Shown: one piece after another, positions 1 through 5,152 of the stretch | Numbering within the stretch: position 1 is the first letter of the stretch | How the letters are laid out: the number at the start of each line of letters is the position of its first letter | Source of the DNA: Kiritimatiellales bacterium | Lineage (GTDB): Bacteria > Verrucomicrobiota > Kiritimatiellia > Kiritimatiellales > Pontiellaceae | DNA length: 8,651 nucleotides | Direction of reading: 5' to 3' | NCBI GenBank assembly: GCA_021734595.1 | Contig: JAIPIO010000169.1 | Coordinates: forward strand, 1-8,651 | Made by a program: the position numbers and the translations under genes | Notes under the pieces: generated by a model | Told to the model about the DNA's origin: nothing | Databases searched by the model: none | What the model saw: the letters and a program-made list of their open reading frames with translations, nothing else

Positions 1-126
1 GCGATTGCGGATGCGCTTGAAGTGAAAAAGGCCGAGGTGTTCGAGTGGACGATTGAAAACAAGAACACCCTGGTGCTTTCCAGAAAGAAAACAACCAGCC
101 CTCGCAAGCTGAAATCCTTAGGTTGA
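1..126 (+). CDS. C-terminal end of a small protein, possibly AbrB/MazE-like DNA-binding domain (5' truncated)
   Basis: The frame is open from the first base and ends with TGA at 124-126, giving 41 residues that begin AIADALEVKKAEVFEW and end in a basic tail (SRKK, then SPRKLKSLG). The pattern 'IADAL-x-VKKAEVFEW-x-I-x-(3)-NTLVL' resembles the second half of the swapped-hairpin AbrB/SpoVT/MazE fold, in which 'IP-x-x-(I/L)-x-(5)-L-x-(I/V)-K-x-G' is followed by a beta strand. The N-terminal half is outside the window, so this is pattern recognition only. Such proteins are usually antitoxins or transition-state regulators, so a toxin partner could lie upstream. It converges with the gene on the opposite strand that ends at 218. 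The 91 bp between them contain a GCGCATGCGC palindrome (128-137) but no convincing terminator. Confidence 0.5.
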   Translation, partial: AIADALEVKKAEVFEWTIENKNTLVLSRKKTTSPRKLKSLG

Positions 127-217
127 CGCGCATGCGCATTTGCGGGGCGTGTTTGTTTTCGCAGATTGGGGACTGGAGGGCGTGCAATCCCTTCGCGCAT
201 CGGAAAGTGAAACGCAA

Positions 218-3043
218 TCAGGGTAAATAATGGTTTGGCGGTTGGTGCGAGGTTTTAATCCACTCCAGCAACTGATCGCGGTTTTCGAAGCGGTCTTCCA
301 TCTGGGCGTCGTAGGCTTCCTTGAGGATTTTGCCGATCAGTCGACCTTCGGTAAAGCCCATGGCGATCAGGTCGTGTCCACGCAGCCACGGTTCGGGCAG
401 GATGGGCTCGTTGGCCATCTCCTCCATGTAGTCGTTCAGGAACGCATAGTTGTCCAGCATTTCATGGGATCCGAGACAGTCGAGCCGGTGAAGCTCCATT
501 TCCAGATCAAAGGTTTCCGCGCCGATCAGTTTCCGAAGTTTGGAAACACGCATCTTCTGCACGTCCATGAAACGCATGTGGCCACGAATGGCCTCCACGA
601 TGTGCTGCAGCTCTTTTTTTGGAAGTTTTAGCCGCCTTAGAATGATTTCCGCCATCTCGGCGCTGACTGTCGCGTGTCCGTCGAAGCGGATGCGCGGCTG
701 CCCGTCCGTTCCCGGTCCGATGGAAGCAGTCGGCGGTTTGCCCACGTCGTGCAGCAATAGGGTGTAGGCCAGCTCGCGCGGAGAATAGGCGGTTTTTCCT
801 TTTGGATGAGCAGACAGGAATGTCTGCTCCACTTGCTCTGCATCTGTTGTATGTGGGGCAGACTTTCTAGTCTGCCCAGCTGAGGAAGAGGGCAGTTCCA
901 ATATGCCATTGCCCAAACGATAGGTTTTCGGCTTCAAGTGGGTCTTGGCAGGGTTTTCTTTTTGATGAGCAGGCAGGAATGTCTGCTCCACATGTGGATT
1001 GGCAGCATGCTCGTCCTCTGGATGAGCAGACAGGAAAGTCTGCTCCACTTGCTCTGTATCTGTTGTATGTGGGGCAGACTTTCCAGTCTGCCCAGCTGAG
1101 GAAGGGGGCAGTTCCAATATGCCATTGCCCAAACGATAGGTTTTCGGCTTCAAGTGGGCCTTGGCAGGGTTTTCTTTTTGATGAGCAGACAGGAATGTCT
1201 GCTCCACTTGCTCTGCATCTGTTGTATGTGGGGCAGACTTTCCAGTCTGCCCAGCTGAGGAAGAGGGCAGTTCCAATATGCCATTGCCCAAACGATAGGT
1301 TTTCGGCTTCAAGTGGGCCTTGGCAGGGTTTTCTTTTTGATGAGCAGGCAGGAATGTCTGCTCCACTTGCTCTGCATCTGCTGTATGTGGGGCAGACTTT
1401 CCAGTCTGCCCAGCTGAGGAAGGGGGCAGTTCCAATATGCCATTGCCCAAACGATAGGTTTTCGGCTTCAAGTGGGCCTTGGCAGGGTTTTCTTGAATGT
1501 AGTCGCCAAACTTGTGAAAAAAGAATTCCCGTCTGATGATATGATCAAACGACTCGTCCATCCAAACGGAACCCTTTGTCTCCTTGAGTTTGTTTATTTC
1601 CCGCGCAGAAAAGCCTTTCCATGATTTCATTATCTGTGGGAGGGAATAGCTGTTGATGGGCTCCACAATCAGATGCACATGGTTGGGCATGACGACATAG
1701 TCGCCGAGTCGGTAGCGGTCGCCGTCAAAATGGAGCAAGGTCTGCTCGACGATTCCCGAGACTTCCGGTTGCTGTAAAAGACAGGAGCCGTGTCCCTTGT
1801 CGAGCCACTCCTCCTGCATTTCATGGTAGCGGAGGGATTGTTCGTTCAACGTTTCTGCCGAACCGGGTTCCGGTTGGTTTGCCCGCCATGTATCCAGTTC
1901 CTCTTTCCAATGGTTCAGCTTTTCCTGCGCGATAGAGTCGGCCAGTCGGAAGGTCACGAAATAGATGCGTGAATCCTGGTTCCAGTGGGGCAGTCGGCGG
2001 TGGGCCCGATGCAATGCTTCGGTTTCCTCCATCGGTCGGAATGGATTGGCAGCATGCTCGTCTTCTGAATGAGCAGACAGGAATGTCTGCTCCACATGTG
2101 GATTGGCAGCAAGCGCATCTTCCGGATGAGCAGACAGGAATGTCTGCTCCACATGTGGATTGGCAGCATGCTCGTCCTCTGGATGAGCAGACAGGAAAGT
2201 CTGCTCCACTTGCTCTGCATCTGTTGTATGTGGGGCAGACTTTCTTGTCTGCCCGTCATTCATCAGGTTGAGCATAAGCACGGTGTGCTCGAAAACATCG
2301 CCTTCGGGGTGGAACTGGGGCGGCTGTTCCTGTCCGATCATCGGGATCATTTCCGGGATGATGTGCCGCAGCAGTCCGAGCTCCGCGAGTTGCCGGAGGC
2401 CGTCGCCGGGTTTCGGGCTTTCGGTGAGCAAACGGGAAAATTCCTGTTCAATCCGCTCGATGCTTATCTTTGTGATCAGCCCGGCCATTTCACGGATGGC
2501 GCTTTCGGTCCCGGGTTCAATGTCGAATCCGAGGGTGTGGGCAAAGCGCACGGCCCGCAGCAGGCGCAGATGGTCTTCCTGAAAACGTTCGCGCGGATTG
2601 CCGATGGCCCGGACGATGTTTTTCCGCAGGTCTTCCTGCCCGCCCACGAAATCCATCAGTTTCCCGGCAACCGGATCCTGGAACATGCCGTTGATGGTGA
2701 AGTCGCGGCGCTTGGCGTCTTCTTCGGCGGCGCAGAATACGACGGTTTCGGGCCGCCGTCCGTCGAGGGTGCCGGATTCTTTCCGGAAGGTGGCGACTTC
2801 CGTTATCTCCTTCCCATCGACCACGGCGATCACTCCGAACGCTTTTCCCAAAGCGAGCGTCTTAGGGAACAGGGCTTCCACCTCATCGGGCAGGGCGTCG
2901 GTAGCCACGTCGTAATCCTTCGGCTCGCGTCCAAGGATTTCGTCCCGCACACACCCGCCGGCGAAATAGGCCGTGAAGCCGGATTCGTTCAGCCGCTTGA
3001 TGATTTGAAGGGCGGATTTCTTTTGACGGGTGATTTCACGCAT
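218..3043 (-). CDS. cca: CCA-adding tRNA nucleotidyltransferase (PcnB/CCA family, HD domain) with an in-frame RAYT/REP insertion
   Basis: The host protein matures tRNA by adding 3' CCA, or part of it, in the cytoplasm. Nucleotidyltransferase signatures are intact: FAGGCVRDEILG at residues 27-38, catalytic DYD at 43-45 in PKDYDVAT, RRDFTINGM at 112-120 and RFQEDHLRLLRAVRF at 153-167. The HD domain starts with FHPEGDVFEHT (244-254) and resumes with LLLHDVGKPPT (762-772), then FDGHATVSAEMAE (787-799). In relatives these two pieces are joined by a short loop. Here about 485 residues intervene (roughly 263-748), containing a RAYT (from Met338) and QT-x-x-SA repeat peptides. Removing them leaves about 455 residues, the usual family size. 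No stop or frameshift occurs over 941 codons. The start is ATG at 3043-3041, with a modest AGGGA about 14 bases upstream. Whether the chimera is translated and active is unknown. The nucleotidyltransferase core lies wholly upstream of the insert, so activity is conceivable; a second CCA enzyme elsewhere would relax selection here. Confidence 0.88.
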   Translation of the reverse strand: MREITRQKKSALQIIKRLNESGFTAYFAGGCVRDEILGREPKDYDVATDALPDEVEALFPKTLALGKAFGVIAVVDGKEITEVATFRKESGTLDGRRPETVVFCAAEEDAKRRDFTINGMFQDPVAGKLMDFVGGQEDLRKNIVRAIGNPRERFQEDHLRLLRAVRFAHTLGFDIEPGTESAIREMAGLITKISIERIEQEFSRLLTESPKPGDGLRQLAELGLLRHIIPEMIPMIGQEQPPQFHPEGDVFEHTVLMLNLMNDGQTRKSAPHTTDAEQVEQTFLSAHPEDEHAANPHVEQTFLSAHPEDALAANPHVEQTFLSAHSEDEHAANPFRPMEETEALHRAHRRLPHWNQDSRIYFVTFRLADSIAQEKLNHWKEELDTWRANQPEPGSAETLNEQSLRYHEMQEEWLDKGHGSCLLQQPEVSGIVEQTLLHFDGDRYRLGDYVVMPNHVHLIVEPINSYSLPQIMKSWKGFSAREINKLKETKGSVWMDESFDHIIRREFFFHKFGDYIQENPAKAHLKPKTYRLGNGILELPPSSAGQTGKSAPHTADAEQVEQTFLPAHQKENPAKAHLKPKTYRLGNGILELPSSSAGQTGKSAPHTTDAEQVEQTFLSAHQKENPAKAHLKPKTYRLGNGILELPPSSAGQTGKSAPHTTDTEQVEQTFLSAHPEDEHAANPHVEQTFLPAHQKENPAKTHLKPKTYRLGNGILELPSSSAGQTRKSAPHTTDAEQVEQTFLSAHPKGKTAYSPRELAYTLLLHDVGKPPTASIGPGTDGQPRIRFDGHATVSAEMAEIILRRLKLPKKELQHIVEAIRGHMRFMDVQKMRVSKLRKLIGAETFDLEMELHRLDCLGSHEMLDNYAFLNDYMEEMANEPILPEPWLRGHDLIAMGFTEGRLIGKILKEAYDAQMEDRFENRDQLLEWIKTSHQPPNHYLP
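800..1492 (-). repeat. Tandem array of four 159-bp units (53 codons), each with RAYT C-terminus plus an inverted REP pair
   Basis: Four nearly identical direct repeats lie at 1492-1334, 1333-1175, 1174-959 and 958-800. Each translates as ENPAKAHLKPKTYRLGNGIL, then ELP(P/S)SSAGQT, then (G/R)KSAPHT and EQVEQTFL(S/P)AH. The third unit carries one extra 57-bp insertion, making it 216 bp. The spacing of type A hairpins confirms the periods: 1342 to 1183 to 1024 is 159 each, 1024 to 967 is 57, and 967 to 808 is 159. Each unit begins immediately after the YIQ that carries the transposase tyrosine, so the array repeatedly duplicates the 3' end of the RAYT together with one inverted hairpin pair. Units differ at only a few positions, which suggests recent expansion. 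Confidence 0.93.
1424..2032 (-). CDS. REP-associated tyrosine transposase (RAYT, Y1_Tnp/TnpA-REP) segment, in frame within cca
   Basis: RAYTs are HUH single-strand nucleases/transposases that act on REP hairpins. In the numbering of the 941-residue frame, the segment begins at Met338 (ATG at 2032-2030), with HRAHRRLPHW and IYFVTFRLADS (360-370), a family hallmark. The HUH-type motif is VMPNHVHLIVEP, with His455 and His457. SVWMDESFDHIIRREFFFHKF (492-512) leads into DYIQENPAKAH, in which Tyr515 is the expected nucleophile, so all recognised catalytic residues are present. About 200 residues is a normal RAYT length. There is no stop codon after the C-terminal YRLGNGILELP (530-540); translation continues into repeats and back into the HD domain. 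No good ribosome-binding site precedes Met338 (the upstream bases are CCATTCCGACCG), so it may be made only as part of the fusion. The neighbouring GTGG-headed hairpins are its likely substrates. Confidence 0.85.
2069..2254 (-). repeat. REP cluster on the cca-proximal side: three 57-bp units plus one inverted hairpin pair
   Basis: Type A hairpins at 2071-2092, 2128-2149 and 2185-2206 are exactly 57 bp apart. The last is followed by a type B hairpin at 2233-2254 in inverted orientation. On the - strand the units translate as VEQTFLSAHPEDEHAANPH with small variations (DALAANPH; HSEDEHAANP), 19 residues each. The spacer holds the 10-bp palindrome CCACATGTGG, so GTGG appears on both strands next to the stem. 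The same 57-bp unit recurs on the other side of the RAYT (967 and 1024), showing that the RAYT is bracketed by the same repeat family. Confidence 0.9.
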
Positions 3044-3120
3044 AAGTTCTTTTTCCCTGCCTGCCTTGAACTATAGTACAGCAGGTCTGTCGAAGGAAAA
3101 CAGAAAGGCGGGATTTGAAA
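3044..3120. promoter_or_regulatory. Divergent intergenic region between cca and dsbD with a shared palindromic -10-like box
   Basis: The 77 bp between the two divergent start codons must drive both genes. ACTATAGT at 3070-3077 is a perfect palindrome that reads as a -10-like TATAGT or ACTATA on either strand. I see no convincing -35 at 16-18 bp on either side; TTGAAC (3066-3071) lies too close. On the + strand AAAGGCGGG (3104-3112) ends 8 bases before ATG 3121 and is the likely ribosome-binding site of dsbD. Promoter assignment is tentative. Confidence 0.3.
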
Positions 3121-4737
3121 ATGAAAAAAGTGCATGTCTGGATATTGTTTTTTGTGGTGCTGCTTTTTCCAATGGTTGGAAGTGCGCAGTTTGGCGATCC
3201 GTTCACTGTTTCCGCCGAAATCAGGGACGGATCGGTTTTTGTGGAAGTCGCAGTCCCCGACAAGCACTACCTTTATGCCGACCACTTCAAAGTAACCGAT
3301 GCGACCGGGAATGCGCTGGCGGCGGAGATGCTGCCCGATCCGGTCTCGATTTCCGATCCAAACACGGGAAAGCCGAAACCGGTTTACGACAAGGCATTCA
3401 AGGCCCGGTTTAAATGGGCGCCGCAGGCGGGTGGCGAAGCGGCGGCGCATGTGAGCTACTGGGGCTGCAACGACCAGGTCTGTTTTATTCCCCAAACCAA
3501 AACGGTGGAGGTTCCAGGCCTTGGAAACACGGCGGCCGCGATGGCGGGAAAAGTTCCAGACCTTGAAAAAACCGCGACCGGCGATTCCAGTGATTGGAAA
3601 ACCGAACTGGAAAAGTTCCAGACATTGGGAAACACCGCCGGATATATGGGCGCGAAGGATTTTCTGGCCTTCATGGACCGGGCGGAAGGCAATGGGAAGA
3701 AGGTCAACGCATTCCGGCTGTTTTTGACCGACCCCGTGGCCTTTATGCGCGAATCCGGGCTGGTGCTGACCGTTCTGTTCATCCTCTTTGGCGGATTCCT
3801 GCTGAACCTTACGCCCTGCGTGCTGCCGATGATTCCGATCAATCTGGCGATTATCGGGGCGGGTGCGCAGGCGGGATCGCGCGGTCGCGGGTTTGCGCTG
3901 GGTGGCGTGTACGGGCTGGGCATCGCACTGGTGTACGGCCTGCTCGGGGTGGTGGTTGCGATGACCGGTGCCAGCTTCGGTACCCTGCAGTCGACCGCCT
4001 GGTTCAACTTTTCGATTGCGGCGATCTTTCTCGTGCTGGCGCTGGCCATGTTTGATCTGTTCCACATCGACCTTACGCGTTTCCAGTCGAAAATAGGATC
4101 GGGCAGTTCGGGAAAGAGCGGCAGCTTCCTGCTGGCGCTGACGATGGGCTCGGTGGCGGCGCTGCTGGCCGGGGCCTGCGTGGCGCCGGTGGGGGTTGCG
4201 GTGCTGCTGCTGGCATCGAATCTGGGGACGAGTGGGTTGATTCTCCCGTTTGTACTGGGGCTGGGCATGGCGCTGCCGTGGCCGTTTGCCGGTGCCGGGC
4301 TCTCGTTTCTTCCAAAGCCTGGAAAATGGATGGAGTATGTAAAGTACGGTTTCGGTGTGCTGATCATTCTGTTCGCACTCTATTATGCCCACCTCGGCTA
4401 CCGTGCCGTGCGCCCCGCCGAGGTTGCGGATGCCGGAACGTCGTTGTCGCATCTGGTGATTGACGGCTCAACCAACGAAGGCTTTGCCGAGCTCCTGCGC
4501 GGTGCCCGCGCTGCCGGTCAGCCGGTCTTTATCGACTTCTGGGCGAGCTGGTGCAAAAACTGCAAGGCGATGGAGAAGGGGACCTTCGAGGACGAAGCGG
4601 TGAAGGCGCGCCTTGAAAAATATTTGTTCATCAAATATATTTCCGAAGATCCCAACGATCCGCTGGTCAAGGAAATCTGGAACCACTTCGACGTGCAGGG
4701 CCTGCCGACCTTCGTCGTGCTGGAGCCGAAGCAATGA
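3121..4737 (+). CDS. dsbD: Thiol:disulfide interchange protein DsbD (three-domain transmembrane reductase), C-terminally short
   Basis: DsbD passes electrons from cytoplasmic thioredoxin across the inner membrane to periplasmic thiol proteins. Numbering from ATG 3121 (538 residues), a signal peptide covers about 1-22 (hydrophobic VWILFFVVLLFPM, then VGSA before QF). The periplasmic N domain has the redox pair Cys116/Cys121 in YWGCNDQVCFIP. A linker of about 130-175 is rich in a repeated DNA palindrome. The membrane domain, about 215-425, has several hydrophobic segments and the conserved NLTPCVLPM (Cys233) and AGACVAPVG (Cys353). The thioredoxin-like domain carries WASWCKNCK (Cys478, Cys481) and the cis-Pro loop QGLPTF. 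The protein stops only 11 residues after that loop (TFVVLEPKQ), where E. coli DsbD has about 30 more. A TTG six bases upstream (3115) is possible, but the ATG has the better-spaced ribosome-binding site. The gene converges with the Dabb gene, leaving 16 bp. Confidence 0.93.
   Translation: MKKVHVWILFFVVLLFPMVGSAQFGDPFTVSAEIRDGSVFVEVAVPDKHYLYADHFKVTDATGNALAAEMLPDPVSISDPNTGKPKPVYDKAFKARFKWAPQAGGEAAAHVSYWGCNDQVCFIPQTKTVEVPGLGNTAAAMAGKVPDLEKTATGDSSDWKTELEKFQTLGNTAGYMGAKDFLAFMDRAEGNGKKVNAFRLFLTDPVAFMRESGLVLTVLFILFGGFLLNLTPCVLPMIPINLAIIGAGAQAGSRGRGFALGGVYGLGIALVYGLLGVVVAMTGASFGTLQSTAWFNFSIAAIFLVLALAMFDLFHIDLTRFQSKIGSGSSGKSGSFLLALTMGSVAALLAGACVAPVGVAVLLLASNLGTSGLILPFVLGLGMALPWPFAGAGLSFLPKPGKWMEYVKYGFGVLIILFALYYAHLGYRAVRPAEVADAGTSLSHLVIDGSTNEGFAELLRGARAAGQPVFIDFWASWCKNCKAMEKGTFEDEAVKARLEKYLFIKYISEDPNDPLVKEIWNHFDVQGLPTFVVLEPKQ
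3167..3181. repeat. TTCCA-N5-TGGAA palindrome (copy 1) in the DsbD signal-peptide codons
   Basis: TTCCAATGGTTGGAA has perfect 5-bp arms around a 5-bp centre. It encodes the FPMVGS stretch at the end of the hydrophobic core of the DsbD signal peptide. It belongs to a family of seven copies between 3167 and 4953. Confidence 0.7.
3512..3631. repeat. Cluster of four TTCCA-N5-TGGAA palindromes in the DsbD linker
   Basis: Four copies lie within 120 bp. 3512-3526 (TTCCAGGCCTTGGAA) and 3585-3599 (TTCCAGTGATTGGAA) have perfect arms. 3554-3568 (TTCCAGACCTTGAAA) has an altered right arm. 3616-3631 (TTCCAGACATTGGGAA) has one extra base. The last also forms CTGGAA-AAG-TTCCAG with the bases just before it (3607-3621). 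The copies encode VPGLGN, VPDLEK, SSDWK and FQTLGN, which make up most of the linker between the N-terminal redox domain and the membrane domain. All are in frame. Confidence 0.8.
4310..4324. repeat. TTCCA-N5-TGGAA palindrome in the DsbD membrane domain
   Basis: TTCCAAAGCCTGGAA has perfect 5-bp arms. Its complement, TTCCAGGCTTTGGAA, matches the GGCCT and GACCT centres of the linker cluster. It encodes the LPKPGK loop between two membrane segments of DsbD, a site where inserted residues would be tolerated. Confidence 0.7.
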
Positions 4738-4753
4738 TCCGCGACTTCAGCGG

Positions 4754-5134
4754 TTAGCGATATAAGACGTGGTCGATTTCCTGGAAGTCGGCCACTTCTT
4801 TTAGCCAGACCTGCTGGACAAAGCCGACATGTTCAGGATGGTTGTTGTAGGCATCGTAGGCGGCCTGGTCGGCAAACTCCATGGAAAGCCCGAGGGTATA
4901 TGGATTTTTCGGGCTTGTTTCCTTCAACATTTGGAAGTTTCCAACGCCTGGAATCTTCCCCAGTTCGGCGGCCTTGACCAGAAAGACGCGTTCGGCATCG
5001 GATCCGTCCGCATGCTTTAGTTTAAAGAATACGGAATGGACGATCACGGTGCGCTCCCGAACGGGCGGTGACGTGATGCAGCCTGTTTGCAGGCAGCTCA
5101 ATATGACAAGTATAACGATAGGTTTCATTTGCAC
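4754..5134 (-). CDS. Small Dabb (stress-responsive A/B barrel) domain protein, probable lipoprotein
   Basis: The 126-residue protein starts with MKPIVILVILSCLQTGC (from the second Met), a short hydrophobic signal with a lipobox-like LQTGC. Gln at -3 is not ideal, so lipidation at that Cys is probable rather than certain. The mature part runs VIVHSVFFKLK, then ERVFLVKAAELGKIPGVGNFQM, then YTLGLSMEFADQAAYDAYNNHP and a C-terminal HVGFVQQVWLKEV with DFQEIDHVLYR. This is the pattern of the Dabb dimeric alpha/beta barrel family (PF07876). The biochemical role of most members is unknown; some bind or cyclise small organic molecules. The gene lies 18 bp downstream of the sigma-54 regulator on the same strand and is probably cotranscribed with it. 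The GTG at 5134 is chosen as start because of ribosome-binding-site spacing; ATG at 5128 is the alternative and gives 124 residues. Confidence 0.8.
   Translation of the reverse strand: MQMKPIVILVILSCLQTGCITSPPVRERTVIVHSVFFKLKHADGSDAERVFLVKAAELGKIPGVGNFQMLKETSPKNPYTLGLSMEFADQAAYDAYNNHPEHVGFVQQVWLKEVADFQEIDHVLYR
4939..4953. repeat. TTCCA-N5-TGGAA palindrome inside the Dabb-domain gene
   Basis: TTCCAACGCCTGGAA has perfect 5-bp arms. On the coding (-) strand it reads TTCCAGGCGTTGGAA and encodes IPGVGN. This is the only clear copy outside dsbD and shows that the family is not specific to one gene. Confidence 0.7.
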
Positions 5135-5142
5135 CGATTCTT

Positions 5143-5148
5143 TCCTTT
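5143..5148 (-). promoter_or_regulatory. Ribosome-binding site that favours the GTG start of the Dabb gene
   Basis: AAAGGA on the - strand lies 8 bases from GTG 5134-5132 but 14 bases from ATG 5128-5126, so spacing supports the GTG. The site sits just after the TAG stop of the upstream regulator gene (5155-5153), consistent with a two-gene transcript. Confidence 0.5.
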
Positions 5149-5152
5149 GGGA

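Larger units (their letters stand above)
803..2254 (-). mobile_element. RAYT plus REP/BIME composite inserted in frame in cca
   Basis: This is the segment that separates the two halves of the HD domain. It opens on the - strand with a GGGCAGAC hairpin (2254-2233) and closes with a GAGCAGACA hairpin (829-808), so both edges are REP-like palindromes. Inside are three 57-bp units, a RAYT coding segment and a tandem array of 159-bp units. Thirteen hairpins were located. Type A (GAGCAGACA-N4-TGTCTGCTC and variants) lies at 808, 967, 1024, 1183, 1342, 2071, 2128 and 2185, each 22 bp. Type B (GGGCAGACT-N4-AGTCTGCCC and variants) lies at 856, 1072, 1231, 1390 and 2233, each 22 bp. No target-site duplication is evident at 2255 and beyond versus 802 and below, which fits single-strand HUH-type transposition. 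Exact ends are uncertain by a few codons because the uninterrupted host loop is not known. Confidence 0.82.

Noticed and set aside
128..137. GCGCATGCGC palindrome between the first gene and cca
   Set aside because: A single 10-bp palindrome in GC-rich DNA without repeats, T run or other context.
531..545. Further copy of the TTCCA-N5-TGGAA family in cca (TTCCGAAGTTTGGAA), and a similar one at 7851-7865
   Set aside because: Each has a mismatch in an arm, and about 0.25 single-mismatch copies are expected by chance in this window, so they are not counted.
979..1536. Open frame on the + strand through the repeats (185 codons), and similar ones at 1969-2271 and 2069-3076
   Set aside because: They are antisense to the repeat array and cca, consist of repeat peptides such as MSAPHVDWQHARPLDEQTG, and exist because the palindromes lack stops in several frames.
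800..2254. CRISPR-like array of regularly spaced repeats
   Set aside because: The periods are 57 and 159 bp with repeated, not unique, spacers; the repeats are coding, and the RAYT explains them. No cas genes are present.
803..2254. Intein or self-splicing intron in cca
   Set aside because: There are no intein block motifs, no Cys/Ser/Thr plus His-Asn junction residues, no homing endonuclease motifs and no reverse transcriptase. The insert is a RAYT bounded by hairpins.
3115..3117. TTG as the start codon of dsbD
   Set aside because: ATG at 3121 has the better-spaced GGCGGG and gives a clean signal peptide; the TTG adds only two residues.
2989..4452. 487-codon open frame on the - strand opposite dsbD
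   Set aside because: Its translation is rich in Arg, His and Gln with no recognisable domain, and it lies antisense to a well-supported DsbD; a typical GC-rich shadow frame.
4739..4753. Terminator between dsbD and the Dabb gene
   Set aside because: CCGC-N7-GCGG is only a 4-bp stem with no T run on either strand; too weak to call.
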